Shown here in pieces: positions 55,951 through 64,000 of a stretch of 64,000 nucleotides of DNA. Under the pieces are notes generated by a model. The model was given only the letters and a program-made list of their open reading frames with translations, ran no database searches and had not been told where the DNA came from. The first letter of the stretch is position 1; each line of letters opens with the position of its first letter. This stretch comes from CAITWD01 sp963727285. Lineage in GTDB: Bacteria > Actinomycetota > Thermoleophilia > Miltoncostaeales > Miltoncostaeaceae. The translations under genes and the position numbers were made by a program. The stretch spans positions 124,001-188,000 of the forward strand of contig CAVSFF010000003.1 in NCBI GenBank assembly GCA_963727285.1, written 5' to 3'.

Positions 55951-58218
55951 ATGATCCCCTTGAACGCAGAACTCATGCTCGGCGCCGCCGCACTGCTGGT
56001 GCTCCTCGTGCTGATGTCGCTGCGCCGACGCCGCGCCGCAAGTGCCGGTGCTCCCGCCGAGACCAACGACGATGAAGTCGCGACCGAAGCCCGCTTCCGC
56101 CGGTTCATGCGCAAGAGCAGCCGCGGAGACACGCCGGCCACGGACCTCGACGACGTCGAGGTTGCCACCACGGGAACGCTGCCGGCCGTTGCCCTGGCGA
56201 CTGCCGCGACCGTGGATGCCGACGGCCAGGCGCCGGAGGCCGCGTCCGAGACCGCCGAGTCCGACACCGCGGTGCTGGGCGCCGAGGTCGACGAGCCCGC
56301 GCATGAGGTGGCCTCCGCCATCGATGCCGACCCGGGGTCCGAGACCCCCGCGACGCCCGACCCCGTGCCGACTCCCGAAGCCGCGCCTCTGGTCGCGGCC
56401 GCGGAGCCCATCGAGGCCGCTACCGCGGACGCGGACGTCATCGACGACCCGCACCACGAGGCCGACGACGAACATCTCAACGGCAACGGCAACGGCAACA
56501 GCCCAGTCAACGGCCACGATCACGACCACGCCGAGCTCAACGGTCACGACGAGGACGATGCGGACCTGTTCTTTGGACGCCCGTACGACCACGCCGACGA
56601 CGAGCCCGACTGGGACGCAATGCGCCATCCGGCGCCCGCAATGACCGCCGCGACGCTCGCGTCGGCTCCGGCCGCCGAGACCACGGTGATGGACGCGCTT
56701 CCGGCACCGTCGTCCGCAACGACCGACGATGCACTGATTACGCGCCCCGGTTGGCCCCTCCCGGGCGACCTCGAAGCATGGGAGAGTGCCGACATGGCCG
56801 ACCTGTCGAACCACCCGTCGGATTCCGACCTCGGACATTGGGCCGAGGCCGCAGCGGCGCGCGCCGACAACGGTGCCGGCTTCCCGCCGCACGACGCGGG
56901 TGCCGGACCGGGCGTGAACCTGAGCAGCCCGTCGTCCTTCGACGCCCCGACTCCGTCGGCGCACGAGTCACCGACTATCGGAATGCCTGAACCGGTCGCG
57001 TTCGGTGCCAGCCACGACCCGGCCGTGCCCGACCCGTCACCGTCCGAGGGCCACATGGATCCCGCGTTTTGGGAAATCGGACAGCAGTCCGCGGCACAGC
57101 CGGCCGAGACCTGGCCGCCGGCGCCGCAGCCGTCCGAGGCACAGCAGTGGACCAGCGCCCACAATGTCGCTGCACCCGGCGGCGGGACGCAGGAACCCAC
57201 GCCCGCGCCCGCCGCTGCGACACCCCCGATCCCCGCCGCGAACGCCGACGACTGGTGGAACGCGCCGCCGGCCCACGACGTTGCGGTGGACCCGACCGTC
57301 GAACCCGCACCTGCCGACGCGACGGGCATGCAGCGCCCGGCCGTCACCGAAACCCCCGCAGACGCCGAATGGTGGGGCGCTCCCGCCGCGCCGCCGGCTC
57401 CCGCGGCACCCGCAGCAGACGAGTCGTGGTGGGTCGCCCCCAACTCCCCGCCCGACCCCGCGGCGGCGCCCCAGATGTCTCCGGTGGCGCCCCCGACCGT
57501 GCCACCGGCCCCTGAGGCCGTTGTACCGGTGCCCGTCCCTGAGGTGGTGACACCCCCGGTCCCGGAGGCGCAGACTCCGCCGGTTGCCGCTCCGTCGCCG
57601 CCGGCCGTGCCCGCGATGCCCGAGGCCGCGGTCCCGGTCGCCCCGCGGTACACGACTCCCGACGTCAGCCCGGCGATGCCGGAACCGCAGGTCGTCGAGC
57701 AGCCCATCGCACCGGTGACGCCGCCGCCCGTGATCGCGGTCACCCCGGAGCCCGCAGCACCCGCCGCGCCCGCTCACGTGGTGCCGTCGCCCGAATCGGT
57801 GGCCGCACCGGTCGCCGCGACCTCGGCACCCGATGACGAGGCCGCATTCCCGCCCGTCCCGTCGGCTGCCCGGATCCTGCCGCGGCTCGATGCCGGCGCG
57901 AAGAATCCGCCTGCAAACGGACGCTTTGCTGTCGGCGGCACCGCCGTGGCTCCCGGAGACGGGGCGTTCACGCGCGTGCGGTTCCGCGCTCCGCTGTCCC
58001 GCCCGATCATCGGTTGGGGCGTCGGCGACGAGCCCGACTACGCACCCGGGACCCTGGTCCTGGTGGTCGATGCCGTCCTCAACTGCTCGGCCGACGGACT
58101 GGCCGTCCTGCAGGACGACGGCGACCCGAATCGCCCCGAGGGTTTCACCCTCAGCCTGTCCTCACACGCGCCCGGACCGTTCGCGGTCAGCGGCACCTAC
58201 CATGTGGTGAGCGGGTAA
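55951..58218 (+). CDS. Membrane-anchored unknown protein with long Pro/Ala/acidic linker
   Basis: A ~755-residue protein. Residues ~8-23 form one membrane helix followed by RRRR, so the N-terminus is outside and the bulk is cytoplasmic. Residues ~40-620 are of low complexity, rich in Ala, Pro, Asp, Glu and Thr, with an Asn/His/Asp segment (NGNGNGNS, GHDHDHAEL) near 175-190 and three WW motifs (DDWWNAPP, AEWWGAPA, ESWWVAPN) near 430-495. The last ~100 residues form a domain homologous to the C-terminus of the preceding protein (GRFAVGGTAVAPGDG to SGTYHVVSG). Start ATG 55951 has GGAAGAAG upstream; ATG 55933 is possible. Function unknown; a scaffold role is only a guess. Confidence 0.65.
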   Translation: MIPLNAELMLGAAALLVLLVLMSLRRRRAASAGAPAETNDDEVATEARFRRFMRKSSRGDTPATDLDDVEVATTGTLPAVALATAATVDADGQAPEAASETAESDTAVLGAEVDEPAHEVASAIDADPGSETPATPDPVPTPEAAPLVAAAEPIEAATADADVIDDPHHEADDEHLNGNGNGNSPVNGHDHDHAELNGHDEDDADLFFGRPYDHADDEPDWDAMRHPAPAMTAATLASAPAAETTVMDALPAPSSATTDDALITRPGWPLPGDLEAWESADMADLSNHPSDSDLGHWAEAAAARADNGAGFPPHDAGAGPGVNLSSPSSFDAPTPSAHESPTIGMPEPVAFGASHDPAVPDPSPSEGHMDPAFWEIGQQSAAQPAETWPPAPQPSEAQQWTSAHNVAAPGGGTQEPTPAPAAATPPIPAANADDWWNAPPAHDVAVDPTVEPAPADATGMQRPAVTETPADAEWWGAPAAPPAPAAPAADESWWVAPNSPPDPAAAPQMSPVAPPTVPPAPEAVVPVPVPEVVTPPVPEAQTPPVAAPSPPAVPAMPEAAVPVAPRYTTPDVSPAMPEPQVVEQPIAPVTPPPVIAVTPEPAAPAAPAHVVPSPESVAAPVAATSAPDDEAAFPPVPSAARILPRLDAGAKNPPANGRFAVGGTAVAPGDGAFTRVRFRAPLSRPIIGWGVGDEPDYAPGTLVLVVDAVLNCSADGLAVLQDDGDPNRPEGFTLSLSSHAPGPFAVSGTYHVVSG

Positions 58219-58255
58219 CCCATCTGCACCGGGCGGACCAGGGGACACCCCCTGG

Positions 58256-58261
58256 TACGCT
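58256..58261 (+). promoter_or_regulatory. Putative -10 box (TACGCT) of the AarF gene
   Basis: TACGCT ends 9 nt before the ATG at 58271 with no ribosome-binding site between. Confidence 0.35.
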
Positions 58262-58270
58262 CGGGGCACG

Positions 58271-59914
58271 ATGACCTCCGAGCGGCGCCAAAACCTCGCC
58301 CGCGCCCGTGAAATCACGCGCGTGGCCGCCCGCTACGGATTCGGGCAGTTGTTCGGCAGATCGGCCGCCAAGGTTGCAGCCGATGCACCCGAAGTCCCCG
58401 GCACCCGCGGTCGCCGGCTCCGCGACATGCTCGATGAACTCGGACCGACGTTCGTCAAGTTCGGGCAGCTCATGTCGACCCGGCCGGACATCGTCCCGGC
58501 AGACATCGTCGATGAGCTGCGGCAGCTCCAGGACCAGGCCAGGCCCGAGCCGTTCGACCGCATTCGGATCGTGCTCGAGCAGGAACTCGGTCTTACGATC
58601 GAGCAGGTCTTCACGGAATTTGACCCCAAGCCGATCGCGTCCGCCTCGATCGGCCAGGTCCACCTCGCGCGGCTGCCGACCGGCGACGAGGTGGTCGTCA
58701 AGGTTCAGCGCCCGGACGCCGACCGCCAGATCAACGCCGATCTTCAATTGCTCTATCAGCTGGCCCGCATGCTCAAGGATCGCGTCGACCGGCTGTCATT
58801 CATCGACCTGACGGCCCTGGTCGACGAGTTCTCCCGCTCGATCCGCCGCGAGCTCGACTACGGCGTCGAGGCCCGGAACGCCGAGGCATTCGGACGGAAC
58901 TTCGCCCAAGATGCCCACGTCGACGTGCCGAGGATCTTCTGGCGCTACACGACGTCGCGGGTCCTCGTGATGGAGCGCGTCCACGGAACGTCGCTCGCCC
59001 AGACGTCCGTCGATGACTGGACTGACGACGAGCGCCGCACGCTGGCAGCACGCCTCGCCGAGACGTGGATGCAGATGGTGTTCGTGCACGGGTTCTTTCA
59101 CGCCGATCCGCACCAAGCAAACATCCTCATCCAGGCGCCCGACCACATCGGACTGGTCGACTTCGGCATGGTCGGGCAGCTCTCCCAGAAGGACCGGGAG
59201 GCGATGGTCGGGTTGCTGATCGACGTGCTCGACCTCAACGCCGACGCCCTCCCGCGACGGCTTCGCGACCTCGGCCTGCGGTACCCGCGCCACCGCGAAC
59301 AGGAGCTGGCCGACCAGCTGGGTGTCGTACTCCAGCGCTACAGCGGGCAGGCGATGGGGGAGATCGACGCGCGATCGATGCTGTCGGAGATCTTTCAGAC
59401 CGTTTATCGCCTCCAGCTGACGCTGCCGACCCGCTGGGTCATGCTCGACAAGACCCTGGCAACCCTGGCGGGGGTTGCGCTTCAGCTGGCGCCGGACTTC
59501 AACGTGTTCGAATCGGCGCGCCCATACGCGCGTCGACTGATGGCGGATCGCCTGCGACCGGACCGGATCGCCGAGCGGGCCCGCCACGACATCGACCGCG
59601 GGGTGCGTGTCGCCCGGGAATTTCCGTACCAGGTCGGCGAGCTGCTCAGCGAGCTCACCAACGGCGACTTCTCGATGGGGATCCAGGTCCACGACCTGCC
59701 TCAGGCCACCGACCGCGTCGAACGCGCCGCCAACCGACTCGTGCTCGCGCTGCTGGCGTTCGGACTGCTGGTGTCCTCGGCGATCATCGGCGCCCTCCTG
59801 CATACCGGCGTGAACGTCGGCGGCTTTGCCGTCCTCGCCGTCGTCCCCGGATTCACGGGCTTCTGCCTGATCGTCCTGTTGCTGGTCGGCATCCTCAGAT
59901 CGGGGAAGTGGTAG
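58271..59914 (+). CDS. AarF/ABC1/UbiB-family atypical kinase
   Basis: A 547-residue UbiB-type protein-kinase-like ATPase. Key motifs are LGPTFVKFGQLMSTRPD (KxGQ), the Ala-rich nucleotide loop replaced by SASIGQVH, VVVKVQRP with the catalytic Lys, HADPHQANILI and the metal-binding VDFGMVGQL. The C-terminus has two membrane helices (~490-545). UbiB proteins support isoprenoid quinone or lipid metabolism, apparently by extracting or moving membrane lipids. The substrate here is not known. recJ starts at its stop. Confidence 0.9.
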   Translation: MTSERRQNLARAREITRVAARYGFGQLFGRSAAKVAADAPEVPGTRGRRLRDMLDELGPTFVKFGQLMSTRPDIVPADIVDELRQLQDQARPEPFDRIRIVLEQELGLTIEQVFTEFDPKPIASASIGQVHLARLPTGDEVVVKVQRPDADRQINADLQLLYQLARMLKDRVDRLSFIDLTALVDEFSRSIRRELDYGVEARNAEAFGRNFAQDAHVDVPRIFWRYTTSRVLVMERVHGTSLAQTSVDDWTDDERRTLAARLAETWMQMVFVHGFFHADPHQANILIQAPDHIGLVDFGMVGQLSQKDREAMVGLLIDVLDLNADALPRRLRDLGLRYPRHREQELADQLGVVLQRYSGQAMGEIDARSMLSEIFQTVYRLQLTLPTRWVMLDKTLATLAGVALQLAPDFNVFESARPYARRLMADRLRPDRIAERARHDIDRGVRVAREFPYQVGELLSELTNGDFSMGIQVHDLPQATDRVERAANRLVLALLAFGLLVSSAIIGALLHTGVNVGGFAVLAVVPGFTGFCLIVLLLVGILRSGKW

Positions 59915-62536
59915 TGGGCTGGCGCGCCCGCCGCGTCCCCTTCGCGAGCGTCCGGACGCTCCGCGACACCCTCGAGATCCCCGAAGCGCTCGCCTGGACC
60001 CTGGTCCGGCGCGGTCTCGACACGCCCGAGCTCGCCTCCGAGTTCATCCGGGCCGACGGACCGCTCGACCCGCCCGAATCCCTCGAGGGCGTCGACGAGA
60101 TCGCCGACCGGCTTGTGGCCGCCGTCGCCGCCGGCCGCCGCATCGCGATCCACGGCGACTACGACTGCGACGGGATCTGCGCCACGGCGGTCCTCGCGCG
60201 CCCGCTGCGACGGCTCGGTGCCGATGTCGTGACCTTCCTCCCGAGCCGGTTCACCGACGGCTACGGCGTCCACGTCGAGACCGTGGAGATGCTGGCCGAC
60301 GGCGGCGCCTCGGTTCTCGTCTGCGTCGACTGTGGGACGTCGGCCATCGACGCGCTGACACGTGCCGCCGAGCTCGGCATGGAGCCGCTCGTCCTCGACC
60401 ATCACCTCGCCGGCGGACAGCGCCCGCCCGGTCTGATCGCGAACCCCGCGCTCGGGATCGCCCCACCCGACGCCCCGGCTGCCGTGGGTGTGGTGTTCGC
60501 CGTCGTGCGCGCCCTCGCCGAGCGCACCGGGGGCGGTCTGCTCGGCATCGACCCCGATGCCGAGCTCGATCTCGTCGCCCTTGCGACGGTTGCGGATGCC
60601 GTGCCGCTCGTCGGCCAGAATCGGCGCCTGGTGATGCGCGGGCTTGCACAGATGCGCCGCGCGCCGCGGCCCGGCATCGTCGCCCTGTGCCAGGCCGCAG
60701 GAGTCGATCCGCGGACCCTCGACGCACGGGCGCTCGGCTACACCGTGGCGCCGGTCATCAACGCCGCCGGACGGCTTGAGCACCCCGATCGTGCGCTCAC
60801 GTTGCTGCTCGAAGACGACGTGGCGCGGGCGCGGATCATCGCCGACGAACTGTGGCGCGTGAATTCCGAGCGCCGCGACGTCGAGCAGCTGATTACCGCC
60901 GAAGCCATCGCCCAGATCGAGGCCTCACCGCCGGCGATCCGCGACGCCAACGCCATCGTCGCGATCGGCGACGGCTGGCACGAAGGCGTCATCGGCATCG
61001 TCGCCTCCCGGCTCGTCGACCACTTCGACCGGCCGGCACTTGTGCTGGCACGCGATGGCGACCTCGCCAAGGGCTCCGGCCGGAGCCTGCCGGACCTCGA
61101 TCTGCACGACCTGCTCGCCCGGGCGTCGGGACGGCTGAGCCGTTGGGGGGGTCATGCGGGCGCCGTGGGACTGCAGCTTCCCGCCGACCAGGTCGCCGCC
61201 TTCCGCGACGAGTTCCTTGCCGCCGCGGAGACCCTCGCCGACGTGCTCGATCGCGCCCGGATTCGTCCCGTTGATGCGGTTGTCGGTGCCCGTGAATTGA
61301 CCCTCGAAACCGCGGAGGCCTTCGAGACACTGGCGCCGTTCGGCCGCGGCAACCCGCAGCCCCGCCTGTTGATGCCCGGCTCGACAGCGGAGTCCGCCGG
61401 GGTGATGGGGAAGTCCCGCCAACATCTCAACGTGCGCCTTCACTGCGGCGGCGCACATCTGCGGGCGGTGGGGTTCGGCCACGGACACCGGCGCGAATCG
61501 CTTCCCGACGGGGCCCGGATCGACGCCCAGGTGCGCCTCGGGATCGAGCGGTACCAGGGACTCGTCGGCCCGCGGGTCACCATCGACCGCATCGAGCCGG
61601 TGATCGCCGGACGCGACGCGGTCGCCTGCGCGCCGGCCTGCGATCTGGCATGCCCCGCGCGGCGCGGGCTCCAGGACATACGCTCCGCGATCCTCGACCC
61701 CCCGACACCCGGGCACCTCGACACCACGCGGGCGCCGCGGGGCGTCGAGGAGCATCGCGGCGAGGGTGTCGGCCTCGTCCGGATTGCGGCGCTGGGCGCA
61801 GCAGACGCCGGAGTCGCCGTCGTCGTCGGTGACGTCGCCCGGCGTCGCGCGATGATCGCCGACGTCCTGCATCCCGACCGCATCGGCGTGGAGATCGCCA
61901 CCCTGGCCGGGTCCCGGTGCGCGAGCGCAGCCGCGGCCGAACGCATCGCGCTGGCCGGGCGCCGGGCGGGCATCACGCTCATCGACTACACCGCCCTCGC
62001 CGTGTGCCCCTTGCCGGAGGACGTCCACGTCGTCGTACTCGACCCGCCGCCGAGTCCCGAGCGCGCCGCCGATCTGCGTGCGCGCGCAGGCGGCCATTGG
62101 GTCCACATCGTCTGGACCGCCCACGAAGTGGAGTTCATGCGCGCGCTCGCGCACGAGCGATGGGATCTCCGACCCATGGCACAACAGCTGTGGCCCGAGC
62201 TCGACCGGCAATCGCTGCTGGACGTGGGGTCCGGAACTGGAGACGGTGCTGCTCGGGGACGGGCCGGCGATACGCCCGCCCGAGGCGGTGGCCGACGTCC
62301 TGGCGGCGTTCACCGAGCTCGGCCTCGTGCATCTGTCGGCCGAGGGCCTGGAGATCCTCACCCCGGGGACACGCCGCCCGTTCGGGGACGCCCCCCGCGC
62401 CGCGGCCGCCGCCGAACAGCTGGACGCCGAGCTCGCGTACCTCGATCTGGCGGCGACGCTCGAGCTGTTTCCGTCGCGGGACCATATCCGTGAGATCCCG
62501 GTCCCCACGCCGTCCCAACCGTCCCACGCCGCCTGA
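59914..62536 (+). CDS. recJ: Single-stranded-DNA exonuclease RecJ, one frame break
   Basis: A ~874-codon RecJ with 5'-3' ssDNA exonuclease activity. The DHH domain shows IHGDYDCDGICATAV, VCVDCGTSAIDAL, LVLDHHLAGGQRPPG, LATVADAVPL; the DHHA1 motif is GRLSRWGGHAGAVGLQL. An OB fold and a long C-terminal extension (about 280 residues) follow. Near 62228 the frame shifts, and the last ~100 residues (ELETVLLGDGPAIRPPEAV to SQPSHAA) continue in another frame. GTG 59914 overlaps the AarF stop (TAGTG), with GGGGA upstream. Confidence 0.92.
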
Positions 62537-62541
62537 CGGAG

Positions 62542-62547
62542 TACCGT
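62542..62547 (+). promoter_or_regulatory. Putative -10 box (TACCGT) of leaderless rel
   Basis: TACCGT lies 7 nt before the ATG at 62555. A GAGG directly touching the ATG is too close to act as a ribosome-binding site. Confidence 0.35.
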
Positions 62548-62554
62548 GTAGAGG

Positions 62555-64000
62555 ATGAACACCCCGATCGACACCGACGCCACGCTCCCGCAGCCGCATC
62601 TGGCGCCGCAATTCGACGAGCTGCTCGGCGACCTGCGAGAGCGTCACCCTGACGCAGATGTCGACGCCATCACTCGGGCCATGATCTTCGCCCAGCAACA
62701 GCACGGCGGCCAGGTGCGCCACTCCGGGGAGCCGTACATCATCCACCCGGTCGGATGTGCACGGATCGTCGTCGACGTCGGCATGGACGACGTGTCGGTG
62801 ATCGCGGCCCTGCTGCACGACACCGTCGAGGACACCGGGGCGACGCTGGCCGACATCGAGCGGGAGTTCGGTGCCGAGGTGGCGATCATCGTCGACGGCG
62901 TCACCAAGCTGTCGAGGATCCACTTCGACTCCAAGGAAGAGCATCAGGCCGAGAACTACCGCAAGCTGATCGTGTCGATGGCCGGCGACATCCGCGTCTT
63001 GATCGTCAAGCTCGCGGACCGCCTGCACAACATGCGCACGCTGGCCTACATGACGCGCCAGAAGCAGATCCAGAAAGCCCGCGAGACGCTCGAGGTCTAC
63101 GCCCCCCTTGCGCACCGGCTCGGCATCCACTCGCTCAAGTGGGAGCTCGAGGATCTGGCGTTCTCGGCGCTGCACCCGCGCCGGTACTCCGAGATCCAGC
63201 AGATGGTGAACCAGCGACGGGCCGATCGTGAGTCGTACGTCGCCGAGGCCGGCGCCTACGTCGACGGGCGAGCTGACCGCGGTCGGCATCACCGCCGAGA
63301 TCACCGGGCGCGCCAAGCACTTCTATTCCATCTACGAGAAGATGACCCGCAAGGGCAAGGAATTCAACGAGATCTACGATCTCACGGCGATGCGCGTCCT
63401 GGTCGATTCGATCCGGGATTGCTACGGCGCGGTCGGGATCATCCACTCGCTGTGGAAGCCGATGCCGGGGCGCTTCAAGGACTACATCGCGGTCCCGAAG
63501 CCGAACATGTACCAGTCGCTGCACACGACGGTCGTCGGGCCCGAGGGCCAGCCGCTGGAAATCCAGATCCGCACCCACGACATGCACCGCACCGCCGAAT
63601 TCGGGGTGGCGGCGCACTGGCTCTACAAGGACGGCCGCCGCGATTCCGGCGGCGAGATACACGTGGCTCAACGGAATGATGGACTGGCAGCAGGACACGC
63701 ACGGACCCGTCGGAGTTCCTCGAGTCGCTGCGCCGGCGATCTGTACGGCGACGAGGTGTTCGTGTTCACCCCGAAGGGCGAGCTGCGCAATCTGCCCGCC
63801 GGGGCGACGCCGATCGACTTCGCCTACGACGTCCACACCGACGTCGGACACCGGTGCGCGGGCGCCAAGGTCAACGGCCGCATCGTGCCGCTGACCTACC
63901 GCCTGAGCTCGGGCGACTTCGTCGAGATCCTGACCTCGAGCCAGCCGCGCGGCCCGTCGCGCGACTGGCTCAAGATCGTCGCGTCACCAAGGCGCGCGCA
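62555..64000 (+). CDS. relA: RelA/SpoT-family (p)ppGpp synthetase/hydrolase, partial, several frame breaks
   Basis: The 3' end is beyond the window. The hydrolase part is in the first frame: HPVGCARIVVDVG and ALLHDTVEDT with the HD metal site, then VKLADRLHNMRTL. After a break near 63267 the synthetase follows: TGRAKHFYSIYEKM, EIYDLTAMRVLVDS, RFKDYIAVPKPNMYQSLHTT, and EIQIRTHDMHRTAEFGVAAHW. Further breaks near 63655, 63698 and 63733 precede the TGS domain (DEVFVFTPKGELRNLPAGAT, DFAYDVHTDVGH), and one near 63985 is suspected. The intact HD site suggests a bifunctional Rel that both makes and degrades the alarmone. Confidence 0.92.

Overview
The window is a dense, very GC-rich chromosomal segment with no mobile elements, phage genes, CRISPR arrays or recognisable tRNA/rRNA genes. 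Nearly every gene is a core bacterial function. A high-GC Terrabacteria lineage is most likely: Actinomycetota (for example Thermoleophilia- or Acidimicrobiia-like), with deep Chloroflexota or Dormibacterota not excluded. The supporting signs are an F420:NADPH oxidoreductase-type protein, Rex, a K+-independent H+-pyrophosphatase, a YbdK-type glutamate-cysteine ligase, U-less hairpin terminators, and many genes with a TANNNT box 6-9 nt before the start codon, as in leaderless transcripts. The exact taxon cannot be fixed by reading alone.

Layout. 0-7 kb: the end of a lytic transglycosylase, a glyoxalase-fold protein, uvrB-uvrA (nucleotide excision repair) and an M20 peptidase. 7-12.5 kb: fumarase, then a convergent zinc/manganese uptake operon znuA-znuC-znuB1-znuB2 behind its Fur-family regulator, with a good 15-bp Fur/Zur-type box over the znuA promoter. 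12.5-14.7 kb: pantothenate operon panC-panD-panB. 14.8-21.4 kb: family-4 uracil-DNA glycosylase, tsaE-tsaB-rimI-tsaD (tRNA t6A), the redox regulator rex, a glutamate-cysteine ligase, a DUF1844-type protein and MTA phosphorylase. 21.7-28.3 kb: H+-pyrophosphatase, a PH/GRAM-like protein, then Rrf2 regulator-PfkB kinase-cysK and GNAT/cysE, a probable cysteine-synthesis neighbourhood. 28.4-36.8 kb: pcrA helicase, folD, NpdG-like oxidoreductase, small metallopeptidase, FtsH, ThiL and three small uncharacterised genes. 37-43.7 kb: MFS exporter, methylmalonyl-CoA mutase with its chaperone MeaB, K+ channel, RpiR regulator. 43.7-48.2 kb: pdxS-pdxT (PLP), yebC, ruvC-ruvA-ruvB (Holliday junctions). 48.2-51.3 kb: an Asp/His-rich protein of unknown function and a coupled PAP2-phosphatase/GT4 glycosyltransferase pair. 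51.4-64 kb: yajC-secDF (protein export), a phasin-like helical protein, two unknown proteins sharing a C-terminal domain, an AarF/UbiB kinase, recJ and the start of a RelA/SpoT ppGpp enzyme.

Two features cut across the window. First, about thirty single-base frame breaks interrupt otherwise intact, conserved genes (panC, tsaD, rex, the ligase, mtnP, the Rrf2 gene, the PfkB gene, cysK, thiL, pdxT, ruvB, the GT4 gene, recJ, relA). They cluster at 13.7-26 kb, 44.8-50.4 kb and 62-64 kb. Because reading resumes in another frame with the family motifs intact, assembly or read errors are more likely than pseudogenes. Second, about seventeen genes carry a TANNNT box at leaderless spacing. The least explained content is the 55.1-58.2 kb gene pair: a soluble protein and a membrane-anchored protein with a ~600-residue Pro/Ala/acidic linker, sharing WW motifs and one C-terminal domain.
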